The position numbers were made by a program, and so were the translations under genes. A model generated the notes under the pieces. The model did no database searches, was not told the origin of the DNA, and saw only the letters and a list, made by a program, of their open reading frames with translations. 64,000 bases of DNA from Armatimonadota bacterium (lineage in GTDB: Bacteria > Armatimonadota > Zipacnadia > Zipacnadales > JABUFB01), in the NCBI GenBank assembly GCA_013314775.1, contig JABUFB010000008.1, forward strand, positions 62,001 through 126,000, written 5' to 3'. Below are positions 27,114 to 36,218 of the stretch, one piece after another. Each line of letters begins with the position of its first letter. The first letter of the stretch is position 1.

Positions 27114-28523
27114 TCACCACAGCTTGACCCGTGCGTAGTACAGCGTCGTCACAGGCGCTCCCACGCGGGTCCCGATCAGGTCCAGCGTGGCCGACGCCGG
27201 CGACCCCCCGCGCGGGGTCGCAGTGAAGAATTCAGACAAGGGGAACTTCAGGGGCAGTCGCACAGGCTGCCCCTGACTGCCGTCCGGCAGCAATTCCACG
27301 ACGCGGTTCTCCCAGTACCTTTTCCCGGCGGCGTCCCACCCAGAAACGAACAACACGGCGAACAAGCGCCCCTCCGACGTGACCTGGAAGCGCGGCCTGG
27401 CACCGGGTACCTCGTTTCCCAGCCCTTCGCCGGTTTCCATTATCGTGGACTGCCGGATGATCTCCCCCTCCCGCAAGACCGCGTATCTGATTGCGTGAAT
27501 CCTCTTGATGTCTGGAAAGTGCTGGTCTCGCAGAGCCTGGCTGATTGGCCCCTCGTACCACAGGACGTGGGCCGCGCCGTCTTCATCCACCCACAGATCG
27601 CCGGGAAACAGCCAACCGCCAGTTGCGAATGTGTTGCTGATTTCCACCCAGTCAGTGAAGGGTGTGGTGGTGATGTTCGGGGTCCGGGTGATCATCAGCC
27701 TGCGCCAGCGATTGCCCCACTTGCGCCCGGTCAACCCGGCCTCGGCTTCCGGCTTGCCGACACGGTCCCAGTTGTCATACGCGACCGCCCCCGTGATCCA
27801 GGCAGCCCGTCCTTTGAGCACCACGCTGCCGTAGTGCGGGCGACAGTGGGTGCTGCCGTAGGGCTCGATGTCTCCCGGTCGCGCGGGGGGCGACTCCAGC
27901 CTACCGGTTGCCCACGTTCCGTCACTCTTGAGCAGCGCCCACTCCTTGTGCAGGTACCCCACGTTGTTCAGCACCAACACCTCGCCCGATACGGGGTCGG
28001 TGCAGAAGTATCGGTACGTGTGCTCCGTGAAGGCAGGGGCGCCGTCCCATTCCGGCAAGAGCACTGTCGGTGGCGCTTTCGGGTCTGATGAGTCAAACTG
28101 CAGCAATTGGGGTTGGGCCGGTCCGCCGCCCTGCTTCTGTGGATCGGTGACCAGCGTCGGATGAGCGGAGATGATCAGCCGGCCGTCGGGCAGCGCTACA
28201 AGGGGACAAGGCTCGCGGGTGCGGCCCGTGGGATCCGCCTGCTGGAGCTCCCAGCCCTGTTCGGTGCGTTGATACAGCGTCCAGCGCACATTGTTCAAGG
28301 GCTTCGCTTCCGGCAGGGTCTCCAGCCCGGTGGTGAACAGACTGTCGCCGACGCGCACGAGTATTGGGCAGCCCCAACACCAGGTGGGCGCCGCACCATT
28401 GTCGGCAGGAGTGTAGCTGTAGACCTCTTCCTCCGCCTCCACGGTGGGGTTCAGGGGTGCTTTGCCATCGGCCAAGCAACCGGCAGGGATGAGGAAAGAC
28501 AGGAGCAGGCCTGTCGCAAGCAT
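27114..28523 (-). CDS. Secreted beta-propeller protein, sialidase/BNR-like
   Basis: A 469-aa exported protein: signal peptide LATGLLLSFLIPAGCLA, then repeated beta blades (CPLVALPDGRLIISAHPTL, DLWVDEDGAAHVLWYEG, RFQVTSEGRLFAVLFVSG) of the exo-sialidase/BNR propeller type. The IPAGC segment resembles a lipobox but has Pro at -3, so lipidation is doubtful. I chose ATG 28523 because GGAGG lies eight bases upstream, overlapping an alternative ATG at 28538. Last gene of a three-gene unit with 28558-30915 and 30943-32250. It ends 9 bp from the convergent isomerase gene. Function unknown; a glycan-binding or lyase role is inferred only. Confidence 0.7.
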   Translation of the reverse strand: MLATGLLLSFLIPAGCLADGKAPLNPTVEAEEEVYSYTPADNGAAPTWCWGCPILVRVGDSLFTTGLETLPEAKPLNNVRWTLYQRTEQGWELQQADPTGRTREPCPLVALPDGRLIISAHPTLVTDPQKQGGGPAQPQLLQFDSSDPKAPPTVLLPEWDGAPAFTEHTYRYFCTDPVSGEVLVLNNVGYLHKEWALLKSDGTWATGRLESPPARPGDIEPYGSTHCRPHYGSVVLKGRAAWITGAVAYDNWDRVGKPEAEAGLTGRKWGNRWRRLMITRTPNITTTPFTDWVEISNTFATGGWLFPGDLWVDEDGAAHVLWYEGPISQALRDQHFPDIKRIHAIRYAVLREGEIIRQSTIMETGEGLGNEVPGARPRFQVTSEGRLFAVLFVSGWDAAGKRYWENRVVELLPDGSQGQPVRLPLKFPLSEFFTATPRGGSPASATLDLIGTRVGAPVTTLYYARVKLW

Positions 28524-28557
28524 AGTATTGCCCTCCATTGCGTTGGAAAGGGCTGGG

Positions 28558-30915
28558 CTACTCCCACGGGTCGCCTGGCAGGCTCGGCGCGTCTGCCGGA
28601 ACCACCCATATCGACCTGTTCAGCCGACCGCCAGGCTTCCCTCCGCCCACCTGCAGGATTCGCAACTTGTACTCGCCCGCAGTGGGGAAGGTTACGCGGA
28701 CATTGGGCACCGGGCCCGTCCAGGTTGGCTCGTCCATCTCGAGGACAATCTCACCCGCAGCATTCTCGACTTCAATCCGAAGACGCCCGCCGCCCCACCA
28801 TCGCGACATCTGGAAGTAAACCGTGTGCTCGACGCCGACCTGTTCTTCGGGGATCGCCACCGTCCACTCGCCGCCCCGCGGTGTTTCCTCGGTCCACCAT
28901 TCGAGAGCCGGGTACTGCACTTTCTCGGGGTTCATAAAGCTCTCGTCGGTCATCCCATAGGCGTGCAGGTTCCTTGTCGCATCCAGCCTGTACGGCCCGT
29001 AGCGGGCCATGATGAAACGCCGCGTCGCCTCAAGACGCGCGCTGCGGTTCGCGTCCAGTCGCGCGCCGCGCAACAGCGCGATGCCGGCGGCTTCCTGCTC
29101 ACGGGTGTAGCGCGCCACCAGATCATCTGCGAAGGCACGATCCCGCGCCAGAAGAATGATCTGCCCGGACTCAAGGCGGGGCAACTCGACAGAGAAATGC
29201 TCTCCGCCTTGCGTCATAGTGAGATCGCGGATCGCCCCGTCCTCAACCAGGCCGGCATATCCCACCCGGAGCCACGGCATCTGCGGCCCGGTGAAACGCA
29301 GTTCCGTCGCCGGGGTCTGCACAAAATCCGTGGGCAGGGACTCGTAGTCGTCATTGACGGCCACCACAAGCATGGCTTCAGTGCCGCAGATCAGGCTGCT
29401 GGTCCAAACCTTGTCCTGGTTGCACTTCACCATATCGCGGCGGTGGGCCTGTAGGATTAGCGGCTCCAACAGCTTGAACCGGCGATAAGTGGTGGCCACG
29501 GCGTTCAGCACGTCCGGGAAGTTCGGAGCACCGTAGAAGTGGCACCAGTCGGCCTTCTCGTCGAACCATTCCCAGCCGCTGAATCCTCGGGCGCCCGCAC
29601 CAAGCGCATAGAGATACTGGATCGTAACCTCCGGCGCGAAAGGTGGCCTGCGGAACCGCATCTCCGCATTCTGACGATCCTCGAAATCCACTTGCGGCAC
29701 CATCTCCACGCGGCGCGGGCCGGCCGCGGAGCGGCAAGCTTCGGTGACATCGCGCACCCAGGAAATCGGCTGACCCACAGTCAGCGGGTAGCAATCAGGC
29801 GCCACGATATCCGGAATCTGCGCATAGACGAAGTAATTCGCAGGTTTGAAGGTCAGGTCCAGCGTAACCTGCACCGGCTTGAGGGGATCGGCCTCGGCGC
29901 ACTGCTTCGTGTGCGCCACGATATCCGGGGCGTGGAAGCCGATGCGCATGGGCATGGGCCACTCGTCCGCTGAATAGTCCCAGCAGTCCGGCTCATCGTG
30001 CAGTATATAGGCGTGTACCGCCGGGTGTCCGCGGACCTCGGGCGCTGGCGGGTTGTGGTTCACATGGAAGGCGTTTCGCATGCCGTAGGCGGCGTAGCGA
30101 TCCAGTTCCGAACGAGATTGCCCTCCGAAATGCGCGGCGGTGTTCAATCCAAGCTTGATGTTCCGCTCCAGGTCGGACGCGCCATACATCCCCAGACGCA
30201 GTACCGGCTCCAGGGTTCGTAGTGTGCAGGCGGCGGAGCGACCGGCTGCGTCCTCCAGCCGGTATGTATGAAAGGACCCCGGTGCCAGGTCTTCCGGCGC
30301 ATTGATGTGCACGGGGCAGACGCCTTCGAAGAAACCAGGCGCCGGAAGGTCGCTGACTGCTGTCACGTCCTTCCCGTCCAGGAACACCCGGACGATACGG
30401 CAGTCCTCATCGCGGATCTGCTGTGCCACGAGGAACACGGTATCCGCGGCAGGCCAGGCGACCGTCTCGATGCGAAAGGGCGGGGGCTCCAGCGGGACGG
30501 TGACCCGCATCTCGCCGTGGGGCGCCGAGAGCACAAGAGTGGCATCTCTCTCCATCGGGTACCGCAAACGCACGGACACCTCGGCACACTGGCCAGGTGG
30601 GATAGGGTTCGGCCAGGTGCGCCACCAGATGACCTCGTGGCGCTCGTTATTGCGCAGGTCGGTCAGGGCTGTGCCGTCCAGCGACAGCGCATCCACTTGC
30701 GCCGGCGCGTCAGAGTGGTTGCGCAGGTAGACCTTCAGCAGGCCTGCGCGTTTGCTCTGGCTGGCGAAATCTGCCAGGCCCGGCGCTCCTTCACTCCAGG
30801 CGTATTGGCCGCCGATGTCAACATGATAGTAGGCGCACTCCACGGCGACTGCCGCAGCGTTCAGGCACGTCGCGCGGAGCGCAAGTCCGGCGATGAGTGC
30901 AAGTTCGAAACGCAT
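28558..30915 (-). CDS. Large secreted protein with glycosidase-like TIM barrel
   Basis: A 785-aa exported protein with a signal peptide (residues 1-21), an N-terminal beta domain, and a central barrel-like region (LGLNTAAHFGG, YAAYGMRNAFHVNHNPPAP, AVHAYILHDEPDCWDYS, IPDIVAPDCYPLTVG, GARGFSGWEWFDEKADW). The HDEPD and WEWFDE acidic residues are candidate catalytic groups. A C-terminal beta-sandwich (RLRIEVENAAGEIV to GEYKLRILQVGGG) resembles a carbohydrate-binding module. Not assignable to a numbered GH family by eye. AAAGGAG precedes ATG 30915; it is 27 bp behind the radical SAM gene. Confidence 0.7.
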   Translation of the reverse strand: MRFELALIAGLALRATCLNAAAVAVECAYYHVDIGGQYAWSEGAPGLADFASQSKRAGLLKVYLRNHSDAPAQVDALSLDGTALTDLRNNERHEVIWWRTWPNPIPPGQCAEVSVRLRYPMERDATLVLSAPHGEMRVTVPLEPPPFRIETVAWPAADTVFLVAQQIRDEDCRIVRVFLDGKDVTAVSDLPAPGFFEGVCPVHINAPEDLAPGSFHTYRLEDAAGRSAACTLRTLEPVLRLGMYGASDLERNIKLGLNTAAHFGGQSRSELDRYAAYGMRNAFHVNHNPPAPEVRGHPAVHAYILHDEPDCWDYSADEWPMPMRIGFHAPDIVAHTKQCAEADPLKPVQVTLDLTFKPANYFVYAQIPDIVAPDCYPLTVGQPISWVRDVTEACRSAAGPRRVEMVPQVDFEDRQNAEMRFRRPPFAPEVTIQYLYALGAGARGFSGWEWFDEKADWCHFYGAPNFPDVLNAVATTYRRFKLLEPLILQAHRRDMVKCNQDKVWTSSLICGTEAMLVVAVNDDYESLPTDFVQTPATELRFTGPQMPWLRVGYAGLVEDGAIRDLTMTQGGEHFSVELPRLESGQIILLARDRAFADDLVARYTREQEAAGIALLRGARLDANRSARLEATRRFIMARYGPYRLDATRNLHAYGMTDESFMNPEKVQYPALEWWTEETPRGGEWTVAIPEEQVGVEHTVYFQMSRWWGGGRLRIEVENAAGEIVLEMDEPTWTGPVPNVRVTFPTAGEYKLRILQVGGGKPGGRLNRSIWVVPADAPSLPGDPWE

Positions 30916-30942
30916 GGGCTCTCCTTTGCTGTGCAGAGCAGT

Positions 30943-32250
30943 TCAGTAGGGGGCCGGGTAGCCTTCGACACCGACGGGTTTCGTAATGCGCCACGGGCTC
31001 TCCGGGAGACGCGCAAGCCACGGGGTCGCCTGTGGACCACAGCCGCACGGGTAGTCCTGGGGACGATATCCGACGACCGGGCCAAGTTCGTCCCACATCT
31101 GGGTCGTCTCGGTACACAGGACAATGGGTATCTCCGGATTGTGCCTGCGGATCTCCGTAATGCAGAACTCGTAGATTTCCTTCCGCACCCAGTGGGGGAA
31201 GGGTTTCACCTTCAGGTCCTTCATCTCATCGACGGACTCGCGTGCGGCTTGGAGGTACACAGGGTCTAGCATATCCTCGTCGATGATCTTCAGCATGTCG
31301 TCGCAAGTCATCCAGGCCAGCGTAAACAAAGCGATGAGGTCCGGGTTGCTGCGTTCAAAGACCATGCGGGTCATATCTGCAATCTCGTCCCGCCAGTTGC
31401 GCGTGGGGATGATCGGCTTGTATTTGTAGCGGGTGCAGATGCCCATCTCGTCACACTTGCGGGCAGCCTCGATGCGCTCGGCCGTGGTTGCCGAGCCGCG
31501 CTCCAGCAGAGTGCTCTGCGTCTGCGTGGTCAGGCTCCAGACGATGATCGTGTGCTTCCGCCCGGAGGGGGAGACGTCGGCAAGAAAGTCCACATTCGCG
31601 CTCTTGGAGTGGATCAGCAGGTAGTGGTCGTCGGTGGTCCCGAAGTACTCGGCAAGCGCCGGGACCGCGCCGTATTCGGGTTCCAGCGCGAGCGCTTCGG
31701 AGTCGTCCTCAAACAGGTACGTCTTCTCCCACGGATTGGCCCTGACCAGCTGGTCCAGGTGCTCGATGTACTCCTCGATATTCATCATGACCGTGATCAG
31801 TGAGCCCAGTCCGCAGTAACAGCAATGATGGGGGCATCCGTTGGTGAGGTGAATCCGCCACGCCGGTCGGCAGATGTGATCCGGGCAGGGCGCAATCCTG
31901 CTCATGTGGGAGTCAAACCAGCGAAAGGCGTCATATCCGTAGGCGCATTGCAGCGGTCCACCCGCACCAGGGTGGCCTTCCAATACGGCCTTCGAGTCCC
32001 AGGCGTTGTCGAAACGCATGACCCCCAGGAACCATGCGGGGTCGGAAAAGTCCTTCGTCGCGCCCATTCTCTGCCGGGCATGCGCCCAGTCGTGACGGAT
32101 GGAGAGCTCGGGAATCTGGTCCTTGGAGATGACCTCGACGGGAGTGTCCGGCGGGATCGCAGACAACATCTTGTCGACGCGGGCTTTCATGATGGGATCC
32201 CGCAGCACTTCGTCGAGGATGGCGACGTAGGGTGGGCGGAGAGTGTACAT
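30943..32250 (-). CDS. Radical SAM protein, spore photoproduct lyase-like
   Basis: A 435-aa radical SAM enzyme. CPHHCCYC supplies the C-x3-C-x2-C ligands of the 4Fe-4S cluster. Downstream, IIVWSLTTQTQ, then ERIEAARKCDEMGICTRYKYKPIIP, follow the spore photoproduct lyase family pattern (S-L-N-P strand, ERI-x-AA, R-x-x-PI). The N-terminal ~100 residues (ISKDQIPELSIRH) fit the SPL family extension. SPL repairs a UV thymine dimer in spores, but relatives occur in non-sporeformers, and this one heads an operon with two secreted glycan-type proteins. ATG 32250 has AAGGTGA upstream; the longer frame to 32370 is not supported. Confidence 0.75.
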   Translation of the reverse strand: MYTLRPPYVAILDEVLRDPIMKARVDKMLSAIPPDTPVEVISKDQIPELSIRHDWAHARQRMGATKDFSDPAWFLGVMRFDNAWDSKAVLEGHPGAGGPLQCAYGYDAFRWFDSHMSRIAPCPDHICRPAWRIHLTNGCPHHCCYCGLGSLITVMMNIEEYIEHLDQLVRANPWEKTYLFEDDSEALALEPEYGAVPALAEYFGTTDDHYLLIHSKSANVDFLADVSPSGRKHTIIVWSLTTQTQSTLLERGSATTAERIEAARKCDEMGICTRYKYKPIIPTRNWRDEIADMTRMVFERSNPDLIALFTLAWMTCDDMLKIIDEDMLDPVYLQAARESVDEMKDLKVKPFPHWVRKEIYEFCITEIRRHNPEIPIVLCTETTQMWDELGPVVGYRPQDYPCGCGPQATPWLARLPESPWRITKPVGVEGYPAPY

Positions 32251-32480
32251 GATGAATATCACCTTATGGACGTGCATGGCAGAGTATGTTCCCCGGAATA
32301 AGGCAGTTCCTTTCAACTCGACGGCAGACCTCCACTGGACTCGAGGAGTGCATCTCAGACCTGTGCGCATCTGTGCGTCATCTGATCGCTGGCCCGAGGG
32401 TGTCTGGACCAGTCGAGATCATGCGCTCTCTCTGTTCGGCATGGGTTGTGTCTAGAACCTTCTCCGAAGAGGGGAGGCAT

Positions 32481-32497
32481 GGTGTCGCTGCGACACC
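32481..32497. promoter_or_regulatory. Perfect palindrome in a divergent intergenic region
   Basis: GGTGTCGC-T-GCGACACC, an 8-1-8 perfect inverted repeat between the radical SAM operon (minus) and the thioredoxin gene (plus). Symmetry and length suit a dimeric repressor site; it is not followed by a T tract. The rest of the 368-bp gap (32251-32618) holds no gene I can support; a possible -35 TTGACG lies at 32543-32548 for the thioredoxin gene. Confidence 0.45.
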
Positions 32498-32618
32498 CGG
32501 GGCCGGCACGCCTTCCATTGAATCGATGATCCAGACGCTCTCTTGACGTGGCAATGGGATTTGGATCATCCTATGACCCGGCGGGGCACAGCCTGTCTAA
32601 TGGAGAGGGCATCGAGGT

Positions 32619-32957
32619 ATGAGCGAAAAGACAAACGGGATCATCGAGCTGACTGACACGGACTTCGATGCCGGGGCCGTTGCGGAAGGCTGGTGTCTGG
32701 TAGACTTCTATGCCACCTGGTGCCCGCACTGCAAGGCGTTCCGGCCCGACTACGAGGCATTCGCGGACAGCTACGGCGGTCCGGTCAAGCTGTACGCTGC
32801 CGATGTTGATGCGGCGAAGAATGCGACAAAAGCCCACAAGGTGCGCTCGATTCCCTGTCTTGTTCTCCTGCGCGACGGCGAGATTGTGAAGACCAAGACC
32901 GGCGCGATGAAGCCCGACGCCCTGGCAGCGTGGATCGAGGAGCACGTGACCGATTAG
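32619..32957 (+). CDS. Thioredoxin-family protein with CPHC active site
   Basis: A 112-aa thioredoxin fold without a signal peptide, so cytoplasmic. The active site is WCPHC (Cys35, Cys38) instead of the thioredoxin CGPC; CPHC is the dipeptide of DsbA-type oxidases. The cis-Pro motif is SIPC, with a third cysteine (Cys80) where Thr is normal. The two changes shift the redox potential upward by analogy with DsbA, and Cys80 faces the active site. GGAGAGGG nine bases upstream fixes the start. It stands alone, divergent from the radical SAM operon and convergent with the GH42-like gene. It could be an oxidoreductase for an iron-sulfur or radical enzyme; unproven. Confidence 0.88.
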   Translation: MSEKTNGIIELTDTDFDAGAVAEGWCLVDFYATWCPHCKAFRPDYEAFADSYGGPVKLYAADVDAAKNATKAHKVRSIPCLVLLRDGEIVKTKTGAMKPDALAAWIEEHVTD

Positions 32958-33049
32958 AGCGGCTTGCCCGGCGACTTCGTCACGGGCGCGTGGGGCGACC
33001 TTGCCGATTGCCTGAGGATGGCTGTGGAGGCGGCCCGTGGTCGCCTCCC

Positions 33050-36000
33050 TCAGTCCAGTACGAATACCCTTGTCGCACGATCAGCGAAGTCCGCCGAGAA
33101 CTCGCCGGTGCGCGGGGCCAACTCCTGCCCAGTGTACAGGTCGCGAACACCGCGGGGCTCGGGCAACCGGATGGTTCGCGTCCCGGGGTCTTTCACACTC
33201 ACCGATACCATATCCCGCGCCGCCCAGACGACGTCCGGAGTGTCGATGTACAGGTGTACACCGGCTTTCTGAGCCAGCGCCCGCACGATCTCAGTGGGCA
33301 TGAGCCCCGCAGCGGAGTGCACGGCGGTCCAGTCCTCGTATTCCTTCACCACAAGCCCTGGGGAACCATCTGGAAGCGTCCCCAGCACAGTGGCCGCCGG
33401 GTCGTCAGCGCTGCAGATGGGGGCTACATTTCGTCCCGAGCCGTACTGCTTTCCCGCCTGCCCATCTAACAGGGGATGGTCCCCCGTGAGGGTGACCCTC
33501 AGCGGCTGCTCTTTCATGGACAGGCCCAGCCTGATCCCCGTGAACTCCTCCATCGCTGCCGGATCCAGCTTCCCGTCGCGGTACAGTCCCGGCACGTAGA
33601 AGAAGACCAGCACGTTCCCGTCGCGCTTGAGTGCATCCACTGCCTTGCGGTCGGCTTCGGTTGGCGCGAAACTGGTCATGAAGAGGAACAGCTTGTGGTC
33701 CGCAATGCGCGGCAGGTCGGATGCCAGGTAGTGTCCCACCGGCGCGCCGATTCTGTGGAGCCCGGGCAGATACCCCACCAGCAGTTCGCTCCCCAGCCAG
33801 TGCGCCACCTGCAGGTAACACAGGGAGCGCTCGTCCACGACCATCGCCACCTCGTCAGCCGGGCGGCGGTCCAGGCTCAGGGCCTGCTCGGCATTGCGCG
33901 TCAATTCGCCGATGCGCGCCATGAGGCGGTCGTCATCGTAGCGGTTCGCGCCCACGTCGAACCACCACTGAGCCGCTCCATTGGTGAGCACATTGGCGAG
34001 TTCCTTGTCCTGCTGGATGATGTCTCCGTCAACGTTGGCAGGACGTCCCCAGGAGCCCACTTCGCCCGGCGAGAGGGACGTGCGGATGTCGTTCTCGTCG
34101 AACCACAGCTTCTCATGGAGCTTCACGCTCCCCAGCAATGACATGAAGTGGCTGGTGCCCTCGCCGCCCAGTTGCCGGAAAGCATAGCTTGTGGGGCTGC
34201 AGACGAAATCTACGTCCGGGCAGGCGAGCACCTGTGCCAGCGCGAGATGCCCGGCATTCTGCTGACGCTGTTCGCCGCACAACTGCAGCGTGTATCCGTA
34301 GAAGACGCCTACGGCCTTTTCGCGCCGGGTGATCTCCTTCACCGCCCTGGAGAGAACCGCGATGGTGTCGGCCACCATGTCTGAGTTGTACAAGTAGTAG
34401 TCGATGATCTGTTGCTCCTGCGCCGGGTCGCGCAGGGCACCCATCCGGCTGGCCTGGCGCCGGGCCTTGCTGGGCACAGCGGCCGTCTCGAAAGTGACCT
34501 GGGGGTCGCCCCAGGCCGCGCGCAATGCGTCGACATCCGCATACTTGGCCGCCAGCCACTTGCGGAAAGCCCGGTGGTTCGCAGGAGAGTAATCCACCCA
34601 CTCATTCTCGTTGCCGCCCCACATCATCCATTCTTCGGTCGTTCCAGATGCCAGGTGGTAGCCGACGATCCGGTCGGCGTAGGGCGATCCTTCCACGTGG
34701 GCGATGAGCCGTCGCAGACCCTCGATGGTGTCCTTCCGCCAGATCTCGGAAGCCCAGCACGGCGCGGGCTTGCCGCCAGAATGGATAAAGGGCACGGGCT
34801 TACCGTCGCCCGGGTCCATGAGCACGATCTCGTCGGGGTGTTGCTTGCTCCACCATTCGGGAGCATGCAGATACAGGCGCGGGAAAATGTAGGCATCGGG
34901 ATTCGCGGCAAGCACCATCATCACGCGCTCGTCGAGTTGGGAGAAGTCATACTCGTCCGGAGCGGTCCAGGCAGTGCGGCTCAGGCCATACCCAGCTTCC
35001 GTCGGCGTGGCGCTGAAGGAGAAGAGGTTCACCCCGGCCTGCGCGAAGTCGGTGAACACCTCCACTGATGGGCCGTAAGCCGTGTAGGCCATTCCATTGT
35101 GGGGCTTTCCGTTGATGAACAGCGTCGGTGCGCCATTGTGCATGCGGACGGCTGCTACGACGTGTCCCGGCGTGCGCGCTTCCACGGTCACGGGGAAGAC
35201 CTCCTCGTCAACTCGAGTTCCATTCAATTCGACATGCGCTTCACCGAGCTGCAACTGCAGGGAGGACTGCCCTCCCCAGGCGAACTGAGGTATGCGCACC
35301 GGGATGTCACTGATCGAGTACACCTTGCCCGGCTCGGCAGCGCTCAACGGTTCCGGCAGTGACAGGGGAACTTTGGCCACCATGGTTTTCCCGTGGCGCA
35401 GGATCAGGCGCGCCTGGTCATCTCTGCAGGGACGGTCAAGGGAGAACGACAGAGCCGCCGTGTACTCCTGCCCGGCACGCACGGTGCGGGGGAAATCCAG
35501 GGAGCGCAAGGTTGCGACAGGCGGGTCCGGGGAGACGGTCTCTACCCGGAAGACTTCCACGTTGTACTCCGTGTCCGGGCGCACCCCGAAGGCGATGAGG
35601 GTGAAGAACCGCAGAGGAAAGTCCATGCGGCCGTCTGCATCGCGCGACCACGAGGCGACCTTCCATTCTCCCCACGGGAACTCGATCCAGCGCTGTTCGG
35701 CGCCGGCCTCGACCCCCACTTGGTTCGCGGTCCACTCGGCGCCGTTGGCGTCGGCGACCTTGGCCGCAAGAGTGACACTCGCTCCTGCATTGCGCACCTG
35801 CACGCGGATCTTCTCAAACCCCCGGGACACGGGGCGGCGCAGGAAGATGTCATTGAAGGAAACGCCGCGCGAAACGAACCGCCAGCGCAGGGCAGGGCCC
35901 TCGATCCGGGTCAGCTCACTCAGCGAGAACTCCCTGTTCAGACGGTCACGGTCTCTTGCAGTATCCCAGGCGGCGGGGTCCGATCCGTCGAAAAGAACCG

Positions 36001-36079
36001 TCACCTCCTCCGCGCAGACTGAAGTCGTCACGGAGAGACAAAGCAGTGCGAAGAGAGCCGCCGAGATGACTTTGCGCAT
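33050..36079 (-). CDS. Secreted beta-galactosidase-like protein (GH42-type)
   Basis: A 1009-aa exported glycosidase. Signal peptide ISAALFALLCLSVTTSVCA; an N-terminal beta-sandwich (residues ~25-185) that may bind sugar; a second beta domain; then a barrel from about residue 310 with GYHLASGTTEEWMMWGG (candidate acid/base Glu ~482) and KLWFDENDIRTSL (candidate nucleophile Glu ~662). A GH42 trimerisation-like flavodoxin domain follows (LLVGYLPGLHRIGAPVGHYL, LKRDGNVLVFFYVPGLY), then a small C-terminal beta domain. The GH42 layout is clear but the catalytic assignment is by pattern only. GGAGAA precedes ATG 36079; divergent from 36219. Confidence 0.78.
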   Translation of the reverse strand: MRKVISAALFALLCLSVTTSVCAEEVTVLFDGSDPAAWDTARDRDRLNREFSLSELTRIEGPALRWRFVSRGVSFNDIFLRRPVSRGFEKIRVQVRNAGASVTLAAKVADANGAEWTANQVGVEAGAEQRWIEFPWGEWKVASWSRDADGRMDFPLRFFTLIAFGVRPDTEYNVEVFRVETVSPDPPVATLRSLDFPRTVRAGQEYTAALSFSLDRPCRDDQARLILRHGKTMVAKVPLSLPEPLSAAEPGKVYSISDIPVRIPQFAWGGQSSLQLQLGEAHVELNGTRVDEEVFPVTVEARTPGHVVAAVRMHNGAPTLFINGKPHNGMAYTAYGPSVEVFTDFAQAGVNLFSFSATPTEAGYGLSRTAWTAPDEYDFSQLDERVMMVLAANPDAYIFPRLYLHAPEWWSKQHPDEIVLMDPGDGKPVPFIHSGGKPAPCWASEIWRKDTIEGLRRLIAHVEGSPYADRIVGYHLASGTTEEWMMWGGNENEWVDYSPANHRAFRKWLAAKYADVDALRAAWGDPQVTFETAAVPSKARRQASRMGALRDPAQEQQIIDYYLYNSDMVADTIAVLSRAVKEITRREKAVGVFYGYTLQLCGEQRQQNAGHLALAQVLACPDVDFVCSPTSYAFRQLGGEGTSHFMSLLGSVKLHEKLWFDENDIRTSLSPGEVGSWGRPANVDGDIIQQDKELANVLTNGAAQWWFDVGANRYDDDRLMARIGELTRNAEQALSLDRRPADEVAMVVDERSLCYLQVAHWLGSELLVGYLPGLHRIGAPVGHYLASDLPRIADHKLFLFMTSFAPTEADRKAVDALKRDGNVLVFFYVPGLYRDGKLDPAAMEEFTGIRLGLSMKEQPLRVTLTGDHPLLDGQAGKQYGSGRNVAPICSADDPAATVLGTLPDGSPGLVVKEYEDWTAVHSAAGLMPTEIVRALAQKAGVHLYIDTPDVVWAARDMVSVSVKDPGTRTIRLPEPRGVRDLYTGQELAPRTGEFSADFADRATRVFVLD

Positions 36080-36218
36080 GTGAGTTCTCCAGTTTCGCTT
36101 ACTGATCCAGGTTTCCTCGCAAGCCTCGCGAGACCTCCGAAAGGATTACCTGGCTGTTGAGCGAATAGCTTGCTGACACCTGCGTTCCGTCACTAGCCCA
36201 CCACAGGAGGTCATCCTG

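Noticed and set aside
32378-32569. 63-aa minus-strand frame in the gap before the thioredoxin gene
   Set aside because: No ribosome site, no hydrophobic or domain pattern, and it spans the palindrome at 32481.
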